Shown in pieces: positions 32,382 through 40,018 of a DNA stretch of 64,000 nucleotides. A program made the translations under genes and the position numbers. This DNA is from Deltaproteobacteria bacterium (GTDB lineage: Bacteria; Desulfobacterota; Desulfomonilia; Desulfomonilales; Desulfomonilaceae): positions 44,543-108,542 of the forward strand of contig JAJYDQ010000001.1 in assembly GCA_021777225.1 (NCBI GenBank). The letters run 5' to 3'. The number at the start of each line of letters is the position of its first letter. Position 1 is the stretch's first letter. The notes below the pieces were generated by a model. That model did not search any database. It worked only from the letters and a program-made list of their open reading frames with translations, and was not told the origin of the DNA.

Positions 32382-33605
32382 ATGGTTTTAAAAAACTTCA
32401 GGTCGATTTTGATCGTGATGTTGGTCTGCTTCCTGTCTGTTGGTGTCGCGCGCGCCGCGGATAAATCAGCATGGAAAATTGGTGTCGCCGTTTCATTAAC
32501 CGGGGTTTTTGGCAAAGACGGCAGCCTGGTAAAAGACGCCTACACTCTGTGGCAGGAAACTGTAAATTCCCAAGGTGGCATTAACGGAGCGCCGGTTGAG
32601 CTAATTTTTTACGATGACAAAAGCGATCCCGCAACCACGGCAAAACTCACTGAACAGCTAATTGTAAGCGATAAAGTGGACCTTCTGTTGGGAGGTTTCG
32701 GTAGTAGCCAACTATTCGCCGCGAGTCCAGTTGCGGAAAAATATCAATTTCCTTTGATTAGTGGAGGAGCGAGTTCAAATAAGTTATTTGAGCGGGGTTT
32801 CAAATATTATTTTTCTACATTGGGTAAAGCAACCGAAGAAGTAAGAGGCTGTGTTGACATTTTCTCAGTGGTTACTCCAAAACCTAAGACAGCCGCCATT
32901 ATAGGAGCGGACATACTTTTTACTTCTCTGGCCTGTGACGGATTCAAAAAATATTGCCAAAAAAATGGTATAGAAGTCATCCACTTCGAACTTTTCCCTA
33001 TGGCTTTGCAGGATTACAACTCTCTGTTGATGAAGGTCAAAAATAAAAAACCCGATGTGTTGCTTGTTGGTTCGCACCTTCTTGTAGCCATGAAAACCGT
33101 CAAAGCCATGAAGGAAATTGATTTTAGTCCCAAGGCGGTAGCATTCAGCTACGGCCCCACGGTCCCAAAGTTTGTAGAAGATTTGAAAGGCGACGCCAAT
33201 TATGTAATCGCCGCATCCGAATGGACCCCCAATATGCCCTATTCTGGAAAGGTATTCGGAACAGCTGGCGATTTTAGCAAATTATACATAAAGCGATTTA
33301 ATCGTAGGCCTGATTACGTTGAGGCTGCAGCCGCTGGTGGGGCTGTAGCTCAGCAGCAAGTTTTGGAAGAACTGGGACTAAAGCCGCCTTTAAGCAAAGA
33401 AAATCGAATTAGGATAATGGAAGCCTTACATAAGGACAAATTTGAAACGTTCTACGGTAAAATCCAATTTGGAAATGATGGCGCAAATGAAGCTCATCCT
33501 CCTGTAGCGGTGCAAATTCAGTCGGAAAAACTTGAAAATGTCTTCCCTCTTGATTTTGCTGAAGCCAAAATCCTGTATCCATTTAAACCCTGGAAAGAAC
33601 GTTAA
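32382..33605 (+). CDS. ABC transporter substrate-binding protein, branched-chain amino acid (LivJ) type
   Basis: 407 residues with a signal peptide (ILIVMLVCFLSVGVARAA, cleavage near residue 26). The periplasmic-binding fold type I starts KIGVAVSLTGVFGKDGS and includes VELIFYDDKSDPATTAKL and VDLLLGGFGSS, as in Peripla_BP_6 proteins. AAGGAG lies upstream of ATG. It belongs with the LivHMGF-type permease and ATPase genes at 35255-38608, separated from them by the aldehyde dehydrogenase gene. In this context it probably captures an aromatic or heterocyclic acid such as nicotinate rather than an amino acid; that is inferred from neighbours. A strong stem-loop follows the gene. Confidence 0.88.
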   Translation: MVLKNFRSILIVMLVCFLSVGVARAADKSAWKIGVAVSLTGVFGKDGSLVKDAYTLWQETVNSQGGINGAPVELIFYDDKSDPATTAKLTEQLIVSDKVDLLLGGFGSSQLFAASPVAEKYQFPLISGGASSNKLFERGFKYYFSTLGKATEEVRGCVDIFSVVTPKPKTAAIIGADILFTSLACDGFKKYCQKNGIEVIHFELFPMALQDYNSLLMKVKNKKPDVLLVGSHLLVAMKTVKAMKEIDFSPKAVAFSYGPTVPKFVEDLKGDANYVIAASEWTPNMPYSGKVFGTAGDFSKLYIKRFNRRPDYVEAAAAGGAVAQQQVLEELGLKPPLSKENRIRIMEALHKDKFETFYGKIQFGNDGANEAHPPVAVQIQSEKLENVFPLDFAEAKILYPFKPWKER

Positions 33606-33617
33606 TCAAAAAACAGG

Positions 33618-33649
33618 GGAGGATTGGTTCCTTCAGTCTCCAATCCTCC
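33618..33649 (+). other. Intercistronic stem-loop after the binding-protein gene
   Basis: Perfect 10-bp arms GGAGGATTGG (33618-33627) and CCAATCCTCC (33640-33649) enclose a 12-nt loop. No T tract follows, so it is more likely an mRNA-stabilising or partial-termination element that keeps binding-protein mRNA high relative to the rest of the operon. The 5' arm contains GGAGGATTG, complementary to CAATCCTCC in the candidate small RNA at 31611-31671. Confidence 0.7.
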
Positions 33650-33736
33650 TATCAGACGCGATATCATTGATAGAAAAGGGCGTCGAAATTAAATTCACGC
33701 TCACCCTTCAAATATGTGAACTTAAGAAAGATTCAA

Positions 33737-35251
33737 ATGGAAGCGGAAAAACTAAAAAACTACGTGAATGGAAAATGGGTTGATTCCAAGACGGAATCAT
33801 TTTTTCCCATCATCAATTCCCTAAATGGTCAAACAATAGCCCTATGCCCTGATTCTACTGTTGATGAAGTTGATCTCACTATTTCTCTCGCCAAAAAGGC
33901 TTTCCAGGCCTGGCGAAATACAATTCCGACCAGACGCGCTGACATTCTATACACTTTGCGACAAAAACTACTCGCCGCTACGAACGAATTGGCCGAAATA
34001 ATAACGCTTGAACATGGAAAAACACTCTCTGACGCCAAAGGCGAATTGATGCGAGCGATACAGTACGTGGAACATCCTTGCGGTATTCCGGAACTGTTAA
34101 AAGGCGATCACAGTGAAGATGTCGGCACGGGGGTTGACGAATATTATATTAGAGAACCATTGGGCGTTTTTAGTTTACTGCCTCCTTTCAACTTTCCGGC
34201 CATGATAGCCCTTTATTTCACCTGGCCTATTGCGTGTGGAAATACAGTGGTGGTGAAACCGAGCGAACTATGCCCTATGACTATGCTCAGAATAACCGAA
34301 CTGGCTGAGCAGTCAGGTTTACCACCGGGAGTGTTGAACATAGTTAATGGTGGTCCACGTGTAGGTGAGAGGCTTTGTGTCCATCCGGATATCGTGGGAG
34401 TTACATTTGTCGGGTCTTCAAAGGTCGCGGAAATGGTCTATAGAACATCAACTTCTCATGGGAAACGCGCCCAGTGTCAAGGTGGGGCAAAAAATCATGT
34501 CCTTGTCATGGAAGACGCGAATCTTGATGAGGCGATCCCGAACATAGTCAACTCTTGTTTCGGTCACACGAGCCAACGGTGTTTTGCGGTGTCAAACGTG
34601 TTGGTTGATGAGAAAATTTATGATTCCGTCAAAGAAAGATTCATAGACGCCTGCCGGAAACTTAAACTGGGTGATGGACACGATCCAGGAATCAACATGG
34701 GCCCCGTTGTTAATAAACGGGCGCTAAATAGTCTCTACGAATCTGTTGATAAGGCGCTGGCACAAGGGGCCAGGCTGATTCTGGACGGTAGAAGTCCAAA
34801 AATGGAAAAGTTTCCTGATGGGCTATTTTTTGGTCCCACTCTTCTGGAAGCTGAACCAGACAATTTCGCATTTAAAGAGGAGATATTTGGTCCCGTCAGG
34901 TGTATTAAAAGCGTCAAGAGTTTGCAGGAAGCAGTGAATATTATAAATTCAAGTAGTTACGGACATACCGCAGTTATATATACCCAAAATGGTGGTTGGT
35001 CCCGTCATTTCATAAGAAATGTAAATACAGGCCAAATTGGGGTCAATGTTGGGACGCCCGCCCCAATAGCCTTTTATCCTGTCGGTGGGCGAAAAACATC
35101 CTTTTATGGGTCTCACCGGGGTCGCGCTAACGACGCTATAGATTTCTACACGGACAAAAAGGTGATTGTCACCAAATGGAGTCCTTATGTTGAAGGACCG
35201 GCTTCAGGCAGGCCAATAGAAACAAATGAACCAAACTCAGTCCTGTTTTAA
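33737..35251 (+). CDS. Methylmalonate-semialdehyde-dehydrogenase-family (CoA-acylating) aldehyde dehydrogenase
   Basis: 504 residues from ATG 33737. Several marks place it in the MMSDH/IolA branch: FNFPAMIALYFTWPIACGNT, GGAKNHVLVMEDANL in place of the catalytic-Glu motif of ordinary aldehyde dehydrogenases, the catalytic Cys in HTSQRCFAVS, and a C-terminal GQIGVNVGTPAPIAFYPVGG followed by AIDFYTDKKVIVTKW. MMSDH enzymes oxidise malonate-semialdehyde-type compounds with NAD+ and CoA while losing CO2. 2-Formylglutarate, the expected product of the enamidase-like gene downstream, is such a compound and would give glutaryl-CoA. The ribosome binding site is weak (AAGAAAG). livH follows after 3 bp. 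Confidence 0.85.
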   Translation: MEAEKLKNYVNGKWVDSKTESFFPIINSLNGQTIALCPDSTVDEVDLTISLAKKAFQAWRNTIPTRRADILYTLRQKLLAATNELAEIITLEHGKTLSDAKGELMRAIQYVEHPCGIPELLKGDHSEDVGTGVDEYYIREPLGVFSLLPPFNFPAMIALYFTWPIACGNTVVVKPSELCPMTMLRITELAEQSGLPPGVLNIVNGGPRVGERLCVHPDIVGVTFVGSSKVAEMVYRTSTSHGKRAQCQGGAKNHVLVMEDANLDEAIPNIVNSCFGHTSQRCFAVSNVLVDEKIYDSVKERFIDACRKLKLGDGHDPGINMGPVVNKRALNSLYESVDKALAQGARLILDGRSPKMEKFPDGLFFGPTLLEAEPDNFAFKEEIFGPVRCIKSVKSLQEAVNIINSSSYGHTAVIYTQNGGWSRHFIRNVNTGQIGVNVGTPAPIAFYPVGGRKTSFYGSHRGRANDAIDFYTDKKVIVTKWSPYVEGPASGRPIETNEPNSVLF

Positions 35252-35254
35252 AAA

Positions 35255-36127
35255 ATGGACACCGTATTTGCTCAAACCATAATCAATGGACTCTTGTTAG
35301 GTGGAGTTTATGCCGCGTATTCCGCGGGATTTTCCCTGATATTTGGCGTCATGGGCGTAGTTAATCTCGCCCATGGCGAGTTGATAATGTTAGGGGCTTT
35401 CACTTCGTACTGGTTGTTCACCTATTTCAATTTGGATCCCTATTTAAGTGCGCCGTTCGCAATGGTTTTTCTGTTTCTCTTTGGATATGTAGTTCAAAAA
35501 TACATCATAAATCGGGTCATTGGGCAGCCTCATATAATGAGTTATATTCTTACGTTTGGTCTGCACTTGATGATAGCCAACATAGCGATAAAAATTTGGA
35601 CCCAGGACTTCCGGTCCATAACCACATCTTATTCCGGGGCTAACGTGGCGATCTGGGGTTTAAACATACCGCTTGCAAGATCGGTAACCTTCATGGTGGC
35701 GCTCTTCATGACCTGGGGTTTATGGTTTTTCCTAATGCGGACGGAGACGGGTCGAGCTATTCGGGCTACTGCTCAGGATAAGGAAGTGGCCAGATTAATG
35801 GGGGTAGATATCCGAAATATCTACGCCATAACATTTGGGCTTGGCGCGGCCATAACAGGACTCTCCGGATCGGTTATGAGTCCATTTGTGATTATATCGC
35901 CCGAAATGGGCCTGGAATACACAATTATCGCATTCTGTGTCGTGGTCTTGGGAGGAATGGGATACATGCCCGGAGCGCTCGTTGGAGGATTGGTTCTCGG
36001 AGTAGCGCAATCTCTGGCTGCTACCTATCTCAATGCAGGGATTTCTGTAGCAATAACGTTTATAATTCTATTTATTATGCTCGTCATTTGCCCGAAAGGG
36101 ATCTTAGGCAAAGGTACCGTAGCGTGA
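35255..36127 (+). CDS. livH: Branched-chain-type ABC transporter permease (LivH)
   Basis: 290 residues with about eight membrane helices. It starts NGLLLGGVYAAYSAGFSLIF and has the LivH signature GVVNLAHGELIMLGAFTSYW. The EAA-like cytoplasmic loop is AIRATAQDKEVARLMGVDIR, followed by GLGAAITGLSGSV. GALVGGLVLGVAQSLAA lies near the C terminus. It begins 3 bp after the dehydrogenase gene, so translation is probably coupled. It forms the inner-membrane channel together with LivM. Confidence 0.9.
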   Translation: MDTVFAQTIINGLLLGGVYAAYSAGFSLIFGVMGVVNLAHGELIMLGAFTSYWLFTYFNLDPYLSAPFAMVFLFLFGYVVQKYIINRVIGQPHIMSYILTFGLHLMIANIAIKIWTQDFRSITTSYSGANVAIWGLNIPLARSVTFMVALFMTWGLWFFLMRTETGRAIRATAQDKEVARLMGVDIRNIYAITFGLGAAITGLSGSVMSPFVIISPEMGLEYTIIAFCVVVLGGMGYMPGALVGGLVLGVAQSLAATYLNAGISVAITFIILFIMLVICPKGILGKGTVA

Positions 36128-36154
36128 CATGCTTTAACAATAACCGAGGGCCGG

Positions 36155-37105
36155 ATGAATTCTAGAATAGACAGGATAATTTTGGTCATATTCCTTGGGA
36201 TTACCGCCGCGTTGGCCTTCCTGCCAAATTTTGTCGAATCTGAATACCTCTTGAGATTGATCACTGTTGTGATTTTCTGGATCGGGATTGCCGGCTGTTG
36301 GAACATGATGAGCGGATACACCGGGTATATTGATTTCGGCCCTGTTGTCTATTTTGGAATAGGTTCCTATGTTGTCGCCATAGCCATGACCAAGTATGGA
36401 ATTCCTTTTTTCCCAAGTCTTTTACTTTCCGGCATAATGTCAAGTTTGGTTGCCTTTTTGGTTGGGATACCAACCTTGCGCTTAAGAGGGGCATATTTTG
36501 CAATCGCTACATTTGCTTTCGCTGAGGCGATGAAACAAATTACCCTGGAATTTGATCGCACATTCAGTGTTTCATTTTTTCAAGGCAGTGATGGCATAAC
36601 CCTTCCGATCAGCGGCCATGACAACTCCTTTTTCTTCTATTGTGTTTTGCCGGTGACCTTTTTGGTGGTGTTAGCCCATTATTTTATTGAACATTCAAAA
36701 TTCGGGTATGGACTGAAAGCCATAAAGGAAGCTGAAACCGCGGCTGAAATAAGTGGGGTCAATACTACAGCCAATAAATTGGGAGCTTATGTAAGTAGCG
36801 CCTTTTTCCTGGGCTTGTTTGGCGCTATAGAGGCTTACTGGATCACCTATATAACCCCTTCCGATGTTTTCAACGTTCAAAAAACAGTTCAGATGGTCAT
36901 CATGACACTACTGGGCGGCATGGGGACATTTTTAGGGCCTGTGGTAGGAGCGACCTTTTTGACTCTGATTTCAGAGGCGCTAGGCGCCAGATTTGTCGAA
37001 TACTACCTCATCATGATTGGCGGGATCATAATTGTGGCGATTTTGATAATGCCCAATGGAATAATTGGGAGCTTGAAGATACGCAAGAAATTTAGGTTCA
37101 TTTAA
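36155..37105 (+). CDS. livM: Branched-chain-type ABC transporter permease (LivM)
   Basis: 316 residues with about eight to nine membrane helices. The LivM pattern is clear: WNMMSGYTGYIDFGPVVYFG near residue 50, LVGIPTLRLRGAYFAIATFA, and the ATPase-contact loop YGLKAIKEAETAAEISGVNT. The C terminus has LLGGMGTFLGPVVGATFLTL. It pairs with LivH as the heterodimeric permease, 27 bp downstream of it. Confidence 0.9.
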   Translation: MNSRIDRIILVIFLGITAALAFLPNFVESEYLLRLITVVIFWIGIAGCWNMMSGYTGYIDFGPVVYFGIGSYVVAIAMTKYGIPFFPSLLLSGIMSSLVAFLVGIPTLRLRGAYFAIATFAFAEAMKQITLEFDRTFSVSFFQGSDGITLPISGHDNSFFFYCVLPVTFLVVLAHYFIEHSKFGYGLKAIKEAETAAEISGVNTTANKLGAYVSSAFFLGLFGAIEAYWITYITPSDVFNVQKTVQMVIMTLLGGMGTFLGPVVGATFLTLISEALGARFVEYYLIMIGGIIIVAILIMPNGIIGSLKIRKKFRFI

Positions 37106-37142
37106 TATATGCAATAAAAACAATAGCCTATTCGAGCACAAA

Positions 37143-37880
37143 ATGACCGGTTTGGAATGCAGAAAAGTAAGTATGAAATTTGGGGCCCTTGCCGCGGTCC
37201 AGATGGTGAGTTTTTCCCTTAATCCTGGTGAGATTCTGGGAATGATAGGGCCCAACGGGGCTGGAAAAACTACTCTTCTCAATTGTGTAATTGGTATCCA
37301 TAAACCTACTTCTGGGAAAATTTTCCTTAATCAAATCGACATAACTGGCATGAAACCCCATAAAATTTGCCGCATGGGTTTAGCAAAAACATCCCAAATT
37401 ATGGAGCCGTTTATGGCGATGACCGTATTTGAAAACGTTCTCGTGGGCGCCTTGCATGGTGGTCGGATGAGAATGCGCCCAGCAACTGAACAAACGGAGA
37501 AAGTAATAGAGCTAGTAGGGCTAAAAGAATACGCTTCCAAGCTTTCTGGGTCGATTCCTGTGCCGGCGCGCAGGCGACTTGAACTCGCCAGGGCCTTAGC
37601 GAGCGGCGCCAATATCCTTCTTCTTGATGAAAATATGGCGGGCTTGAACCCTCATGAAATCGATGAAGCGCTTGAGATTCTAAAAAAGATCAGAAACTCA
37701 GGAAAATCTCTAATAGTCATAGAACATATCATGAGAGTTGTAATGGGCATTTCAGATCGAATCATCGTGTTGAATTACGGGTCCAAAATCGCTGAGGGTT
37801 TTCCAGAAGAAGTTGTAAATTATGAAACGGTAATAAAAGCGTACCTCGGCGATAAGCTTTCATCTCTCAAGGTGGCTTGA
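37143..37880 (+). CDS. livG: Branched-chain-type ABC transporter ATPase (LivG)
   Basis: 245 residues. Walker A is GPNGAGKTTLLN, Walker B is ANILLLDENMAGLNP, and the H-loop is VIEHIMRV. The signature position reads LSGSIPVPARRRLELARAL instead of the usual LSYGQQRRLE; the LSG is retained but the glutamine is replaced, a mild departure. The C-terminal BCA_ABC_TP_C-type extension (GFPEEVVNYETVIKAYLG) is typical of LivG. Its end overlaps livF by 4 bp. Confidence 0.9.
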   Translation: MTGLECRKVSMKFGALAAVQMVSFSLNPGEILGMIGPNGAGKTTLLNCVIGIHKPTSGKIFLNQIDITGMKPHKICRMGLAKTSQIMEPFMAMTVFENVLVGALHGGRMRMRPATEQTEKVIELVGLKEYASKLSGSIPVPARRRLELARALASGANILLLDENMAGLNPHEIDEALEILKKIRNSGKSLIVIEHIMRVVMGISDRIIVLNYGSKIAEGFPEEVVNYETVIKAYLGDKLSSLKVA

Positions 37881-38608
37881 CAACGAATAAAATGAACGAA
37901 CCACTTCTAAAAGTAGAAAAAATTGATGTTTCGTATCGCGACGTTAAGGTTCTTCATGACATTGATCTTGAGGTTTATCCATCTGAAATTGTTACCGTAA
38001 TAGGCCCAAACGGGGCGGGGAAAAGCACTTTGCTCAGCGCAATAATGGGTTTTGAAATCCCCAACAAGGGCTCAGTAATTTTTAACGGGAAGAAAATAAC
38101 AGGGACTCCTCCGGAAAAAACGGTAGAATTGGGCATGACTATTGTGCCGGAGGGGGCTCGGGTGTTCACGGAGATGACGGTTCTGGATAATCTGAAAATG
38201 GGTTCATACATAAAATCATCACGTGCTTATCGAAAACCATCCCTTGAAATGGTTTTCAATTTTTTCCCCCGTTTGCATGAAAGACTAAAACAGAAAGGCG
38301 GCACCTTGAGTGGTGGCGAGCGCCAGATGCTGGCAATAGGAAGAGCGTTAATGTCCAGGCCCTCTTTGTTGCTCCTGGATGAACCTTCCCTTGGTTTGGC
38401 TCCGCTGCTTGTGACGAAAGTATTCGAGACCGTAGTTGAAATCGCCGCCACTGGTTTAACAGTGTTACTGGTAGAGCAGAATGTTCATTTTTCTCTGGAA
38501 ATTTCCAAAAGAGCATATGTGCTTGAGAACGGACGGATTGTAAAAAACGGATTTTCTGAAGAACTTATGAACAACGATTATATTAAAAAATCCTATCTGG
38601 CGCTCTAA
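37877..38608 (+). CDS. livF: Branched-chain-type ABC transporter ATPase (LivF)
   Basis: 243 residues. Walker A GPNGAGKSTLLSA, signature GTLSGGERQMLAIGRAL, Walker B PSLLLLDEPSLGLAPLL and H-loop VLLVEQNVHFSLEI are all intact. The TTG/ATG region overlaps the livG stop; the in-frame start is at 37877. It is the second ATPase of the transporter. The molybdenum-hydroxylase small subunit gene begins 25 bp later, linking uptake with the first catabolic step. Confidence 0.92.
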   Translation: MTTNKMNEPLLKVEKIDVSYRDVKVLHDIDLEVYPSEIVTVIGPNGAGKSTLLSAIMGFEIPNKGSVIFNGKKITGTPPEKTVELGMTIVPEGARVFTEMTVLDNLKMGSYIKSSRAYRKPSLEMVFNFFPRLHERLKQKGGTLSGGERQMLAIGRALMSRPSLLLLDEPSLGLAPLLVTKVFETVVEIAATGLTVLLVEQNVHFSLEISKRAYVLENGRIVKNGFSEELMNNDYIKKSYLAL

Positions 38609-38633
38609 AAAATTTAGCTAGAGGTTTCTCATT

Positions 38634-39161
38634 ATGAATCAAGAAATTCCGCAGGAAGAACTGGCTGATCTGGAAATTTCTTTCACATTGAATGGCTGTC
38701 AAGTCCATGTTTCGATAAAACCTTGGGAAACAGCCTTAGACATTATTCGAAACAAATTTCAGCTAACAGGAGCAAAAGAAGGCTGCGGAATAGGTGAATG
38801 TGGGGCCTGCACAATAGTCATGGACGGGAAAGCCGTAAACGGATGTTTAATTTTGGCGGCCCAACTCGACGGGCGAACGATTGAAACAGTCGAAGGTCTG
38901 TCTTCGAACGGGGCCATGAACTACCTGCAAAAGGCCTTTCTGGACAAAGGCGTCGTGCAATGTGGCTTTTGTACTCCAGGAATGCTGATGTCAGCCAAGG
39001 CCTTGCTGGATGAATGCGATCGGCCATCGAAAGGCAGAATCACAAACGCTTTATCAGGCAATTTATGTCGGTGCGCTGGTTACGTTCAAATAATCGATGC
39101 GGTGGAAGAGGCGGTGGCAATAAAGTTAAAAGACGCAGGGGACCCGGCTGAAAATAGATGA
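38634..39161 (+). CDS. Molybdenum hydroxylase, 2x[2Fe-2S] small subunit (CoxS/NdhS-like)
   Basis: 175 residues. The plant-type [2Fe-2S] site is GCGIGECGACTIVMDG with a further Cys in AVNGC. The C-terminal [2Fe-2S] domain has VVQCGFCTPGMLMSAKALL and LSGNLCRCAGYVQI. This is the electron-transfer subunit of xanthine-dehydrogenase-family enzymes. Its end overlaps the FAD subunit gene (ATGA). In this cluster it would belong to a hydroxylase acting on nicotinate or a similar N-heterocycle, comparable to NdhS of Eubacterium barkeri. Confidence 0.93.
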   Translation: MNQEIPQEELADLEISFTLNGCQVHVSIKPWETALDIIRNKFQLTGAKEGCGIGECGACTIVMDGKAVNGCLILAAQLDGRTIETVEGLSSNGAMNYLQKAFLDKGVVQCGFCTPGMLMSAKALLDECDRPSKGRITNALSGNLCRCAGYVQIIDAVEEAVAIKLKDAGDPAENR

Positions 39162-40018
39162 GAATTAAATTCAAATATTTAAGACCTCATTCCCTGGATG
39201 AGTGTTTAGCGGTTCTTGCCGCGCATGGGGACGAGTCAGCGATATTGGCCGGCGGAACTGATCTGATGATTTCTCTCAGAAGTGGTTCACGGATACCCAG
39301 GTATGTGCTGGATGTGTCGCGACTAGCTGAAATTCGCTCTGTTGAACAACATGCTGAACTCATCAAAATAGGAGCCATTCTGACATACTCAGAATTGATC
39401 GCTCATCCTTTAATAGTTAAAACGTTTCCTGCTCTTAGCGCCGCAATGAGCTGCGTAGGCAGCCTTCAAATCAGAAATGTCGGGACTTTGGGAGGCAATA
39501 TAGCGAACTCTTCACCTGCTGCGGATAGTATTCCCCCAATGATGATTCACGACGCTCAGGTCATGATTCAAAGGGCTAATTCCGTCAGAATAGAGAAACT
39601 GGAGAGACTTATTGTGGGGGCATATTCAAACACTTTAGAGCCTGATGAACTGATTACATGGATAATCTTGAAACCCGCTGAAAGCGTTTGCAAACAAACT
39701 TACCGGCGTATAGCCCGACGCAGGAGCCTTTCCATAGCAAGAGTCAATGCTGCGATATGTGGAAAATTGGATGCCAGCGGACTCATAGCGGACGTTAAAA
39801 TTTCGGTCGGTTCTGTGGCCCCAGCCCCGCTGCGAATTAAAAAGGTTGAAGATTCTCTCATAGGACTAAAACCTGAACCCAAATTTATTCAGGAAACTGG
39901 AGAACTAATCGCGCGCCACATTGTGGATCTCGTTGGAACCCGCCATTCCACTGAATATAAAAGGCCGGCTATAGCGGGCCTGGTTGTAAAATGCTTAGAG
40001 GACGTCTTCATTGACTGA
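39158..40018 (+). CDS. Molybdenum hydroxylase, FAD-binding medium subunit (CoxM/NdhF-like)
   Basis: 286 residues. FAD-binding motifs are AILAGGTDLMISLRSG (usual AGGTDL) and RNVGTLGGNIANSSPAADSI (usual TIGGN). A CO dehydrogenase flavoprotein C-terminal domain follows from about residue 175. The subunit passes electrons from the small subunit to NAD+ or another acceptor. Overlaps both neighbours: 4 bp with the small subunit and 8 bp with the large subunit, so the three are translated as a set. Confidence 0.92.
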   Translation: MRIKFKYLRPHSLDECLAVLAAHGDESAILAGGTDLMISLRSGSRIPRYVLDVSRLAEIRSVEQHAELIKIGAILTYSELIAHPLIVKTFPALSAAMSCVGSLQIRNVGTLGGNIANSSPAADSIPPMMIHDAQVMIQRANSVRIEKLERLIVGAYSNTLEPDELITWIILKPAESVCKQTYRRIARRRSLSIARVNAAICGKLDASGLIADVKISVGSVAPAPLRIKKVEDSLIGLKPEPKFIQETGELIARHIVDLVGTRHSTEYKRPAIAGLVVKCLEDVFID

